A stretch of 20,092 bases of DNA from Syntrophorhabdus sp. PtaB.Bin184 (lineage in GTDB: Bacteria > Desulfobacterota > Syntrophorhabdia > Syntrophorhabdales > Syntrophorhabdaceae), in NCBI GenBank assembly GCA_002067555.1, contig MVQQ01000051.1, positions 1 through 20,092 of the forward strand, given 5' to 3'. Positions 1 through 6,954 of the stretch are shown here, piece by piece (the first letter of the stretch is position 1; each line of letters begins with the position of its first letter). The position numbers and the translations under genes are program-made. The notes beneath the pieces were generated by a model. The model was not told the origin of the DNA. It ran no database searches and worked only from the letters and a program-made list of their open reading frames with translations.

Positions 1-33
1 GAGCCGCCATGACTTCTCGAGAGGTGTGACGCC

Positions 34-243
34 CTGAAGCGAAAGAAGCTGACGATCGCGGCCCTTCAGAAGCGGCTCAATGAGCTGAGACGGAAGCACC
101 ACGGCAAGGCGCACATCAGCCTCGAAAGGGCTTTCATGAGGTCGGCCAAAAGGCGGCTTCAGCCCGATGCCTATGCCGCGATCCTCGAAGAGGCCAGGGC
201 AATGGTCGAGGATGAGCAGGAGGAAGAAAGAGGATGTCGATGA
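34..243 (+). CDS. Short unknown ORF coupled to the DUF1835 gene
   Basis: The frame is open from 13 to the TGA at 241-243 and reads as a charged, helical, coding-like peptide of about 70 residues (it begins LKRKKLTIAALQKRL and ends in an acidic EDEQEEE tail). No ATG starts the full frame. The coordinate given is a CTG at 34 behind GAGAGG; an ATG at 136 behind AAAGGG would give only 35 residues. An ATG at 9-11 overlaps a TGA at 10-12 (ATGA), and its frame meets this one after a one-base shift near 24-28, so the original gene may have started at 9 and carry a frameshift. Its stop overlaps an ATG of the next gene (ATGA at 240-243), which suggests one transcript. I do not recognise the family. Confidence 0.35.
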   Translation: MKRKKLTIAALQKRLNELRRKHHGKAHISLERAFMRSAKRRLQPDAYAAILEEARAMVEDEQEEERGCR

Positions 244-1106
244 AGCAGGTTCTCCATATTACGAGCGGTGATATCGCCGGCGACCTTCTAAGGAAGAGCG
301 GTATCGCCGGAGAGGTTTTTGTCTGGCATGACGTTCTTTATGACGGCCCGAGGAATCAGGGGTGGCCGGATGAGGCCACGTTGCATGCCCGCGCTCAATT
401 CCTTGAGGATGCAACGGGCGGGGGACTGGGCAGGAATGAGATCCTTGAGACCCTGAAGGCTCAGTATGCGAAGCTGGGGAGGGCGGGGGACTATGATGGG
501 GTGGTCCTTTGGTTCGATGCGTGCCTGTTCGACCAATCCATGCTTTGTCACGTCCTTGCCTGTATGAAAGCCAAGTCGATCGAGAAAGCGGCGCTCATCT
601 GCGTGAGTGCCTTTCCCGGCATCGAACCCTTCGACGGACTGGGACAGCTCTCGTCTCCTCAACTGGCGTCCCTCTATGATCAACGACGGCCCGTAACCGA
701 TAAGCAGTTCGTGTTTGCGGAATATGTGGATAGAGCCTTCGCCATGCAGGACAAGGCTGTATTCGGAGAACTCTCATGGCAACAGGACGCGCCACTGCCC
801 TGGGTCCCTGCCGCAGTGGCCCGTTGGCTCCAGGAGCAACCGGACGAGCAGACCGGGTTGGGACGACTCGAGCAGCTTGCCATGGAGGCGGTGCGCTCCG
901 GCCTGTCGACTCCCTCGGAGATCTTCTCGTTCGCCGCCGCACACGATACCCATCCACAGTTCTGGGGAGACATCACCCTGTGGGCCGAGATCAACAAGCT
1001 CGCGACACGCAGACCGCCGCTCGTCAGAATAGAAGGCCCGGGAAACCTATTGCCCCAGTGGAACAACCAGCAGATCCTTGGGGCAATTCGTGTCTATCCC
1101 GTGTAG
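234..1106 (+). CDS. DUF1835 domain-containing protein
   Basis: A 290-residue protein. Its N-terminus, KQVLHITSGDIAGDLLRKSG followed by GEVFVWHDVLYDGP, is the signature opening of the DUF1835 family: a Rossmann-like N-terminal domain with a helical C-terminal part. The molecular function of the family is unknown to me. The C-terminal third (from about residue 205) is helical and ends in IRVYPV. The start at 234 has AGGAGG ten bases upstream. An ATG at 240 is a real alternative: it overlaps the preceding stop as ATGA, has AGAGG six bases upstream, and gives the more usual MKQVLHIT start. The frame is intact. A degraded second copy of the last ten or so codons plus downstream DNA lies near 2161-2243. 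Confidence 0.85.
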   Translation: MSMKQVLHITSGDIAGDLLRKSGIAGEVFVWHDVLYDGPRNQGWPDEATLHARAQFLEDATGGGLGRNEILETLKAQYAKLGRAGDYDGVVLWFDACLFDQSMLCHVLACMKAKSIEKAALICVSAFPGIEPFDGLGQLSSPQLASLYDQRRPVTDKQFVFAEYVDRAFAMQDKAVFGELSWQQDAPLPWVPAAVARWLQEQPDEQTGLGRLEQLAMEAVRSGLSTPSEIFSFAAAHDTHPQFWGDITLWAEINKLATRRPPLVRIEGPGNLLPQWNNQQILGAIRVYPV

Positions 1107-1165
1107 GCGACACCACGAACGACTCCTTTACTGGTCCCTCAATCCACCCGGTACTGAGTCCTCGG
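1081..1165 (+). repeat. Imperfect direct repeat, copy A
   Basis: It covers the last codons of the DUF1835 gene (IRVYPV, stop) and about 55 bases beyond. It aligns with 2159-2243 in the same orientation at roughly 65-70% by eye. The core TCTATCCCGTG is identical in both, followed by GACACC, then TGGTC-CTCA, AATCCA and TACTG blocks in the same order. The two copies flank the toxin-antitoxin pair. Confidence 0.5.
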
Positions 1166-1286
1166 TATTCTCGATATTCCCTTTCAAGACCGCCTCTTGA
1201 CTGGCAATCGCCCCTGGGGAATAAAAAAGGCAGAGCCGAAAGACCCTGTTTTAAAGAAGGATACGCTAACCCAGTGGAGGGCGTCA

Positions 1287-1332
1287 TTGACAGACTGCCC
1301 CTTGCATATGTAAAATATGATAATATTATTTT
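1287..1332 (+). promoter_or_regulatory. Sigma-70-type promoter and operator-like repeat of the toxin-antitoxin pair
   Basis: A perfect TTGACA (1287-1292) is followed after 18 bases by TAAAAT (1311-1316), with a TATGAT alternative at 1316. An AT-rich inverted repeat, AAAATA (1312-1317) and TATTTT (1327-1332), overlaps and follows the -10 box. This is where Phd/YefM-type antitoxins usually bind to repress their own operon. The antitoxin ATG is at 1349. Confidence 0.6.
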
Positions 1333-1348
1333 GTGTAGAGGACCGGCA

Positions 1349-1624
1349 ATGGAGAAGCACATTACTGCCACGGAGGCCGTCAGGCGGTTTTCTGAAATCC
1401 TTAACTCGGTGAACTACCGGGGTGAACGGTATGTCATCATGAGGGGCAAGAAGGCGGTAGCGCATATATCCCCTCACGAGGAAGCGGCGGGACAGAAGAC
1501 ACTGGGTGAGCTCAAAACCCTCATTAAGCGGCTTCCACCGCTCAAGGACAAGCGGTTCGCCGATGAGGTGAACAGAGCCGTGGAGGAACAGCCCCTGCCC
1601 CCCTCGGAAGAGATATGGGAGTAA
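1349..1624 (+). CDS. Phd/YefM-type antitoxin
   Basis: A 91-residue protein. The N-terminus has the Phd/YefM fold pattern: ITATEAVRRFSEILNSV, then a strand pair with GERYVIMRGKKAVAHISP, which in the family forms the DNA-binding dimer. The C-terminal half (about residues 50-91, proline-rich and acidic, ending PPSEEIWE) matches the disordered tail that covers the toxin. The start at 1349 is chosen because it has AGAGGA about seven bases upstream and lies just after a good promoter; the open frame continues upstream without meaning. It overlaps the toxin gene by ten bases, as is typical for such pairs. It would neutralise the PIN toxin and repress the operon. Confidence 0.85.
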   Translation: MEKHITATEAVRRFSEILNSVNYRGERYVIMRGKKAVAHISPHEEAAGQKTLGELKTLIKRLPPLKDKRFADEVNRAVEEQPLPPSEEIWE

Positions 1625-2028
1625 TTCTCGACACAAGTGTTCTGGTTTCTCTCGAAAAGGCAGAATCGAGCATTGATGAGTTTACTGCCGGACGCGAGAC
1701 CGAACCTTTCGGCATCAGCGTGGTGACTGTGTCAGAGTTGCTCCATGGTGTGCACCGGGCCGATTCGGAGACGAGGAGAGTAAAACGGGAATCCTACGTG
1801 GAAAGGATAATCGAGCTTTTTCCCGTCTACTCTTTTGACCTTGCAGCAGGAAGGATCTATGCGAGAATCTGGGCAAATCTTGCACGTAAACATCTATCGG
1901 TGGGCCCCATGATCTCATAAATCGCGGCCACCGCCATTTCCCTCGGTTTCTCGGTTGTCACGTTCAATCTCAGGGATTTCGAGAGAATAGAAGGCCTTAC
2001 TGTCGAGAAACTGGCCGGAAGCAGATAG
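1615..2028 (+). pseudogene. vapC: VapC-like PIN-domain toxin, interrupted
   Basis: It begins VILDTSVLVSLEKAESS (first PIN acidic residue in the LDTS strand) and continues with VVTVSELLHGVHRA (second acidic residue, Glu). At 1918-1920 an in-frame TAA follows SVGPMIS. Beyond it the same frame reads IAATAISLGFSVVTFN, then LRDFERIEGLTVEKL, to a TAG at 2026-2028, clearly the C-terminal half of a PIN toxin with its last Asp. The family expects an HDLL-like block where MIS-stop stands. Adding one C to the CCCC run at 1907-1910 and removing one A from AAA at 1919-1921 restores HDLIIAAT, so two compensating indels within about twelve bases explain the break. As it stands the product lacks the third catalytic Asp and should be inactive as an RNase. 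Confidence 0.8.
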
Positions 2029-2357
2029 ATATGCGGTTTGGAAAGAAACACGCACCTTCTTGTGCTGCCTTTTCCCTCTCTGCCCTGCCACGCTGCAGTA
2101 GTTTCCGCGAGCCTCAAGGCGCACAGATCTTACGGATCGTGGCAAGGGGATGAGATGAGAGCATTTCGGCTCTATCCCGTGCGGGAGACACCGCTACCGA
2201 TGTTTTCATGGTCTCTCAAAATCCAACGGATACTGCTTCTTGGAGCCCCCAAATCCTCTTCTTTGTTGGCACCTCCGTTCCGTATGGTAAAGGCCGACAG
2301 AGACGGAGAACACATTGAAGTACCAGATGAAAGGCGAACTTCCTATTGCCTTCGGAC
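2029..2357. other. Intergenic stretch with a repeat, no supported gene
   Basis: It lies between the convergent toxin gene and the radical SAM gene. Its only recognisable content is a second, decayed copy of the DUF1835 3' end and downstream DNA at about 2159-2243, where one frame still reads MRAFRLYPV. The plus-strand open frame across it has no family resemblance and no ribosome binding site. I see no clear terminator for either flanking gene. Confidence 0.5.
2159..2243 (+). repeat. Imperfect direct repeat, copy B
   Basis: This is the partner of copy A at 1081-1165, in the same orientation and about 1.08 kb downstream. It shares the identical core TCTATCCCGTG and a series of shorter blocks after it. 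The first part keeps the coding sense of the DUF1835 C-terminus (RLYPV against RVYPV), so this is probably the relic of a second DUF1835 gene or of a segmental duplication. Confidence 0.5.
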
Positions 2358-3176
2358 TTAGCCGCTAATCGCACACTCCCTCATAACCGCTTTCGTAACA
2401 GCAGGTCTTGACCAGGTCTTGGCGAATCTTCGCCATGCCTTATCGCTGATCTTGTCGTACGGTTGTGCAAATGGCATCGCACCGGCCAAATAGATCCGTC
2501 TGAGCCTGGCCGTGGCGTCGTGCATCGTCTCTCCATCCCACCCGACAAGCACGTAGCAGAAGATGTGACGCTGCGTGAAACCTGCCCTGGTGAGCTTCCC
2601 AATCGCCTCGATTGACTGCTGTTCGTAGCTCGGATGATCTGCCGACACCCACAGGCTCCTGATTCTCAGGCCCCTTACCTGCTCGATAAACCAACCGGTC
2701 ATCAATCTCGGGTCCAGCCCGCCTTTTAGCTCGACCTGTTTCTGCGTCTTTAACATATCGATAACCCTTTGCTGATGGGATCTCGAACATGCCAACAGAT
2801 TGTTGTCCTGTACGACGTTGCCCGGATGGATGGTCTTCAGCTCCCGGAGGGACCCCTCGCGTTCCGGGACGTATCACCAAGGGCACGAGCGGGGGCAGCC
2901 TCTGGAAGTTATCGTGATACCCCGTCTGACGAACTGACCGGGCGTGAATTCTCCGCCAGGGTCGTCAAAGGCCGGTCCCCCTACTGATACGTCGCAGCCC
3001 CAGTATCTCCAGGCTTCGGCTATCGCCCGAGCCTCCTCGATGTCCCAGGTGAAGACCGTGGACACGTTCACTTTGATGCCGTGTGGAGAAAACAGACCTG
3101 GAGGCCCTACCCACGCGTCAGGTGGAGTAAAAGACGTTCTTCTGACCACTACGGTGAGCGCTGAATTGCTGTCCAT
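2358..3176 (-). CDS. Radical SAM protein with in-frame UGA (putative selenocysteine) at the cluster motif
   Basis: Read through one UGA at 2876-2874, this is a 272-residue protein of a radical SAM family common in phages and mobile regions. Residues 1-90 hold the family N-terminus, with TFSPP-like and FTWDIEEARAIAEAW segments and GGPAFDDPGGEFTPG. Residues 94-101 are C-P-R-S-C-P-W-UGA, so the codon lies exactly where the third cysteine of CX3CX2C belongs, followed by YVPEREGSLREL. The part after the UGA is fully coding: VVQDNNLLACSRSHQQ, then ELKGGLDPRL, then FCYVLVGWDGET and PFAQPYD, all family blocks. A hairpin with a GGUC loop begins five bases after the UGA. Options are selenocysteine, a nonsense mutation, or a base-call error. 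Its substrate is unknown to me. The ATG at 3176 has only a distant GGAG about 18 bases upstream, so the start is uncertain. Confidence 0.8.
2842..2873 (-). promoter_or_regulatory. SECIS-like hairpin just after the in-frame UGA
   Basis: On the minus strand the RNA folds as UCCCG (2869-2865) with CGGGA (2846-2842), then a six-base 5' bulge (2864-2859), then GAGG (2858-2855) with CCUC (2850-2847), closing a GGUC loop (2854-2851). Nineteen bases separate the UGA from the loop. Bacterial SECIS elements, such as the one of E. coli fdhF, place a GGU-containing apical loop at about this distance. The stem is GC-rich and lies inside a conserved coding block, so chance pairing is possible. Confidence 0.5.
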
Positions 3177-3428
3177 TCCACAAGACTATTACTCTCCTAC
3201 CATCAGCTATGGTTCTTCCATGACAATGAATACAGAGTTGTGCCGGCGAAACCGGAGAATTCGACGACAGGAGATGGTGAGGACTTCAGTTCCCGAATCA
3301 GGCGTGCACCGCAACTGTCGTTCTTCATACGTGCCGGTGTGGATCTATTTCATAGATTTGAAGGCCGGATTATGTCATATAAGAAAGTCATGCACGAATC
3401 TCCTTAACAAACAGAAGGAGGAATCTCG

Positions 3429-4001
3429 ATGGAGTTTATGGATTTGTTCAGACCCAAATGGAAACATAGTGATTTGCGGGTCCGCAAGGCTGCGGTTGCG
3501 AAGCTGACCGACCAAAGAAAACTGTATCTTGTGGTAACGAACGATCATTCTTGGGAAATCCAGGAAGCCGCCTTATCAAAAATCGACGACCAAGCCCGGC
3601 TTGCCGATATCGTCGCATATGGTTGGGGCAAGGCCCGTGAAGCAGCGACGTCAAAACTTACCGATCAGACCAGATTGGCTGATCTGGCACAAAATGACGG
3701 AGATGTGAGAGTGCGCGTTGCCGCGTACCGGAAACTTGGCAATGAACAGGCCGCGAAGAGGGAAATCGAGAAAGAAACGGAAATGGTCGTTTGGTGTGAA
3801 AAATGCCAAAAGGTGCTCGGGACAGGCGATTATCGCACTGATAGCGTCCAACCGCCGAGCGCCAAAGAAATGGAAGCAGATTACTTTTTTGATCAAAGCA
3901 CTTGTAACAAATGCCGATCAACAGTGAATTTTGTTCGCAGGAATGAGATCAACTATTCCGGTCGAAGAAGGATTGAAAATGAATTGAGAGGAGTAAACTA
4001 A
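3429..4001 (+). CDS. HEAT-like repeat protein with C-terminal zinc ribbon
   Basis: A 190-residue protein starting behind a very strong AAGGAGG (about 3415-3421). Residues 15-110 hold about four repeats of about 25 residues, of the form VRKAAVAKLTDQ, IQEAALSKIDDQ, AREAATSKLTDQ and VRVAAYRKLGNE. Each is followed by a short hydrophobic helix such as RLADIV and a D-rich turn. This is a HEAT/LRV-like alpha solenoid, usually a protein-binding scaffold. The C-terminal 60 residues contain two CxxC pairs (WCEKCQK and CNKCRST) that probably bind one zinc. No enzyme motif is present. It stands alone, transcribed away from the radical SAM gene and towards the leftward operon. Partner and role are unknown. 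Confidence 0.8.
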   Translation: MEFMDLFRPKWKHSDLRVRKAAVAKLTDQRKLYLVVTNDHSWEIQEAALSKIDDQARLADIVAYGWGKAREAATSKLTDQTRLADLAQNDGDVRVRVAAYRKLGNEQAAKREIEKETEMVVWCEKCQKVLGTGDYRTDSVQPPSAKEMEADYFFDQSTCNKCRSTVNFVRRNEINYSGRRRIENELRGVN

Positions 4002-4425
4002 TCGCAAGGAATTAAATTGCCTGCTTCGCCTCGAGCCGGTCTCCAGTGCATTCAATGCACGTCAAATCGTCCACAAGCCTTCCCCCGTTTGGACATATCT
4101 GTGGATTTCTTATCCAGATAATACATTCGCATTTATTATTGTACGTAAAAAGGGGCCGGCCGGGTGAACCCGGTCAGCCCCTACAAAGTTTTCATGACAT
4201 AGATGCTTCTACGGTGTGCAATCCATGCATAGACCCTCATATTCACGGTCATGATTCGAGCCTGAAGGAATACTCGGAAATCGTCCACAGTACCAGCAAC
4301 GATACGGCGACTTGTCGGCTGTGGTGTTATCGAGACCTCCTTCTGCGCGAATCGGGACCCCAATTTTCTCGATAGTCTCTGTCGTTTGAAGCGTCTTAAA
4401 CGGTGTCTGTTTTCTCCTCGTTGGC
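4002..4425. other. Convergent intergenic region with terminator, no confident gene
   Basis: The stretch separates the HEAT-like gene from the leftward operon and holds the terminator at 4147-4182. On the minus strand, 4183-4363 is open and ends (TAG at 4181-4183) exactly on the terminator stem. An AAGGAGG lies about five bases before an ATA codon, as if a start codon had been lost, so a ~50-residue gene is possible but unsupported. Also on the minus strand, about 4012-4130 reads with spaced cysteines (CPNGG and CIECTGD) but has no start codon. Confidence 0.4.
4147..4182 (-). terminator. Rho-independent terminator of the leftward operon
   Basis: Read leftward, AGGGGC (4182-4177) and CCGGGT pair with ACCCGG and GCCCCT (4156-4151), around a two-base loop with a three-base internal loop on each side. 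A run of U follows (the plus strand has AAAAAGGGG at 4147-4154). This is a strong hairpin with a T-tract and ends the minus-strand transcript from about 8129. Confidence 0.8.
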
Positions 4426-4782
4426 CTAACCCACCTTGAGTCGTTGTCTTTCCAACAGATAGCCTTCCCGACTGACCGGGAGGAATTCCGGATTCAACGC
4501 ACGAAAGCGATAGTAGAGGTATCTCGCCTCTTCGTCGTTGTCGATCCCTACCCGCAACAGATCTCTGTGCAAAATTGGATCGGTAATACAGTAGAACGCG
4601 TAGCGGTAACCATCGTCGGCTCGCTTCAAAATGATTTCCAGAATCACTATCTCTCCTGTGATCGAAGATCTTAACCAGTGGCAGGCTGGAAATCTATCAA
4701 ACCCGCGAAAGTTAGGCAGCCGCATCTTGACAGGAAGATTGATAGGCTTATGCGTGCTTTGTGCTCTTGATCTTTCTGACAT
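4426..4782 (-). CDS. Hypothetical protein, last gene of the leftward operon
   Basis: A 118-residue protein, starting MSERSRAQSTHKPINL. The start at 4782 is preferred because GGAGGGG lies a few bases upstream; the frame extends to 4821 but without a ribosome site. The sequence is basic at the N-terminus and then has a mixed alpha/beta pattern (ITGEIVILEIILKRADDG and YRYAFYCITDPILHRD), with an aromatic stretch ARYLYYRFRALNP near the end. There are no signal peptide, membrane segments or catalytic motifs. I do not recognise the family. It follows the methyltransferase by 17 bases when that gene is read to its restored stop, so it is probably co-transcribed. The style is that of small phage or integrative-element proteins. 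Confidence 0.65.
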   Translation of the reverse strand: MSERSRAQSTHKPINLPVKMRLPNFRGFDRFPACHWLRSSITGEIVILEIILKRADDGYRYAFYCITDPILHRDLLRVGIDNDEEARYLYYRFRALNPEFLPVSREGYLLERQRLKVG

Positions 4783-4799
4783 GACCCCTCCTGTTCGTC

Positions 4800-5686
4800 T
4801 TAGTTTGCCGCCAGCTCCCACACCCCTCTTTCCGGGCTTTGGGCGTATCGTTGGACCGTCTGCCGTATCTTTTCCTGCCAGTGCCGATTCGTCATGGTCC
4901 TCGCCTGCGCGTTCTCTTGGACAAAGTCATACAGCTCCTTGAGACTGGCCTTTCCCCAAGTCTCGTCAACGCGAACTCCACGATGGCCCTCCACGTCGCG
5001 CGTTGCAGGTCGGCCAGTTTCCTGCTGACTGCCATGCCGGTTTCGATCATGCCGACGACGCAGCCATCCTTTTTGAAATTGAGGATGTACTCGTGCATGA
5101 TCGGAATGAACAGCCCTCCGTAACATGCCCTGGAAGACGTGGCGCCGTGTTGTACTTTGACAAGGATCCCCTCGAGTCTCCCCGGAGCTATCTGCATGAT
5201 ATCCGATTGGATGGACCAGTAGTCTCCGTTTCGCCTGAGATCGCCGATCATGACGCTGTAGTGCCCTCCTCTCCTCGTTGCATCGTAGATGTTCAAGAGA
5301 GCGACTTCCAGTTTTGCGAGAAAGTCCCCGCGTGTCCTGCACCGCGAAAGATCGTCGGGGTGCGGCTGACTTCCCCAGACGTTTCCCGAATACAAGACCA
5401 TGTCATGATACGGCGGATGGAAGAAGACGTAGTCCGCCGGCCTGGGAAGCCGACCAATCAGGCTATCCCGGATGAGATTGAACCCCTCGTGGAGATCCAA
5501 CCCTACATACTCTATCCCCTTTTCCCGCGCCACATCCCGGCTTGTGCCACTGCCTTCTGCCGGGTCAACGAAGAGCCCCGGCCGAAAGAAGTTCAGAAGT
5601 TCCCCAATGACGTGTCCCGAGACATTGCCTCTCCAGGAGGACTTTCCATAGTTGCCCCGTTCAGGGAAGGACAGGACGGAATTCAT
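4800..5686 (-). CDS. Phage-type DNA methyltransferase (HPPY motif), frameshifted near the C-terminus
   Basis: Residues 41-48 are DPAEGSGT, the AdoMet-binding motif I. Residue D64 in GLDLHEGF fits the ribose-binding acidic residue. Residues 90-93 are HPPY, a variant of the catalytic [DNS]PPY motif IV of amino-methyltransferases (N6-adenine or N4-cytosine). The open frame ends at 4892 after an arginine-rich tail, but the -1 frame continues with KASLKELYDFVQENAQ, then HWQEKIRQTVQRYAQS and ERGVWELAAN, ending at 4800. That looks like the small winged-helix-like C-terminal domain of such enzymes. One base missing from the GGGG run (plus-strand C at 4954-4957) explains the break. The start overlaps the upstream gene's stop as ATGA. 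It probably modifies element DNA. No cognate restriction gene is adjacent. Confidence 0.75.
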
Positions 5687-5967
5687 GGCTCCTCCTCGTC
5701 GCCGTCCTCTTCCGGTCTTACAGGGACGTCGAGTTCCCGACTGAAATATGCAGCATGGTCGTACTCAACCAGGTCGTATCGGTGATTGGCGATGAGCTCG
5801 TCGCGAAGGTCTTTGGCCGTCTGTTCCTTGCGGAACACACCCACCACGTCTCCATACAAATCGTCATCGCCGGGAAACTCGATCACGGTCACCACGATCC
5901 ACACTTTTTTCTCATCTTCCCCGCACGACTTCTCATCTTGCCCGGCAGGTTCACTATTCATGCACAC
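5683..5967 (-). CDS. Small hypothetical protein between PAPS-reductase-like and methyltransferase genes
   Basis: A 94-residue acidic protein with a hydrophobic strand (KVWIVVTVIEFPGDD), a helix (RKEQTAKDLRDELIA) and a strongly acidic end (RPEEDGDEEEP). The GTG at 5967 sits about six bases after AAGGAGG. An ATG two codons later (5961) overlaps the restored stop of the upstream PAPS-reductase-like gene as ATGA, so both starts are plausible. Its own stop overlaps the methyltransferase start as ATGA. It is therefore firmly in the operon. I do not recognise the family; the fold could be a small alpha/beta domain of phage origin. Confidence 0.65.
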   Translation of the reverse strand: MCMNSEPAGQDEKSCGEDEKKVWIVVTVIEFPGDDDLYGDVVGVFRKEQTAKDLRDELIANHRYDLVEYDHAAYFSRELDVPVRPEEDGDEEEP

Positions 5968-6954
5968 TGAGCACCTCCTTGTATTGTTCGGGTACTGGCT
6001 CTATAGTCCGGCTTGCGCCCGGCAAGAAAGGCCTCGAGTTCGCCGGCTGCCTTCGCTTCGGCGTAGCCCTCCTGAAAACTGACTATCTCCTTGAGAGTAT
6101 TGCACCAGATATCATTGATCTCATCTTCCGGAAGGAGTCGGTTTTTCTTGATGAAGGGTTGTCATGGACCCGGGCCGGGCGGTCCCGCCTCTGGTGCCTT
6201 TCACCGTATTGCGCCAGAGGCCTTCGCAGGACGTAAGTCGTGGGAAAGCCCTGGCCTCCATCCGTACGATCCGCCGTAACATATCCGGCCGCAAGGACCT
6301 TACTTCCCAGGGCTTCATCGCCGTGCAGAAGAAGCAGCTTGATTTGACCGGTACCGGCAAACCCACGGACGCGATCTGTTTCTTGCATTCTTCGCGGTCC
6401 CATTGCCATCGAATCAAGGGGGTCACGTAGTCGTACAGGTCCGCGTCTTTCGGGCTTGCGGAATACGTCCTTACCCGGTCTCGAGGGCTGTTATCAAAGC
6501 CGATCGCTTTTATGACCCTTTGGCCAACCGCCCATGCCTGCCTGGCAGGCTCCCACTGACGTATATAGCCGTGTTGAGGACCTTGTTTCCACTTCACGGA
6601 GCATGACGCTGCGCCGAATGCGATTCCCGGGAGGGTCCCGTTTGTCAGGCAGTTATCTTCGAGCGTGTAGTATGGCGGCCAGTTCTTAAAATCTCTCGGC
6701 GCATACTTCACCGTTGTGATTGGCGGGAAACCTTCTTTCTGGAGCCATTCCTCGAAGACCGGCCGGTATTCGTATGTTTCCGGTCGTTCGGCAGCGGTAT
6801 CGGCAAACAAAATCAGATCCGGCCTGATGCGGTGTTTCACGAGGCCTACCAGCATTGCGGTCGAATCGACACCCATGCCGTAAGCCACGGTAAAGGGCGT
6901 ATTGCCGGATGCCGCAAAAAGTGAAGGTTGGTTCGTCCCGCGCTTTGCTCTCAT
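5958..6954 (-). CDS. PAPS-reductase-like ATP-pyrophosphatase protein, frameshifted near the C-terminus
   Basis: The PP-loop is YGMGVDST (residues 25-32), the SGGxDS variant of the adenine nucleotide alpha-hydrolase superfamily. It is followed by LILFADTAAERPETYEY, as in PAPS-reductase-like proteins of phages and of DndC. Cysteines in SCSVKW, EECKK and SSCFFCT could bind an iron-sulfur cluster or take part in sulfur transfer. Known sulfonucleotide reductases act in sulfate assimilation, whereas this phage-type branch usually lies beside DNA-modification genes. The frame breaks after GSMTT (near 6156-6158, a CCC run in sense) and would otherwise end at 6121. Removing one C lets it continue with FIKKNRLLPEDEINDIW to a TGA at 5958, overlapping the next ATG. 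It may be a sequencing error. Confidence 0.75.

Noticed and set aside
2440..2886. A minus-strand frame overlapping the radical SAM gene, taken as a +1 continuation after CPRSCPW
   Set aside because: The family sequence continues in the original frame past the UGA. The alternative frame gives no conserved block, so no frameshift is needed.
4181..4363. A 60-residue minus-strand ORF before the terminator
   Set aside because: The only starts are a TTG without a ribosome site or an ATA after AAGGAGG. The product resembles no family, so I kept it only as a note in the intergenic entry.
4950..4965. Programmed -1 ribosomal frameshifting in the methyltransferase
   Set aside because: The zero-frame codons CTT GGG GAA AGG do not form a proper X XXY YYZ slippery site, and re-pairing would be poor. 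A missing base is simpler.
5003..5785. A 260-residue plus-strand open frame
   Set aside because: It is antisense to the methyltransferase with motif I and HPPY. The plus product shows no motif.
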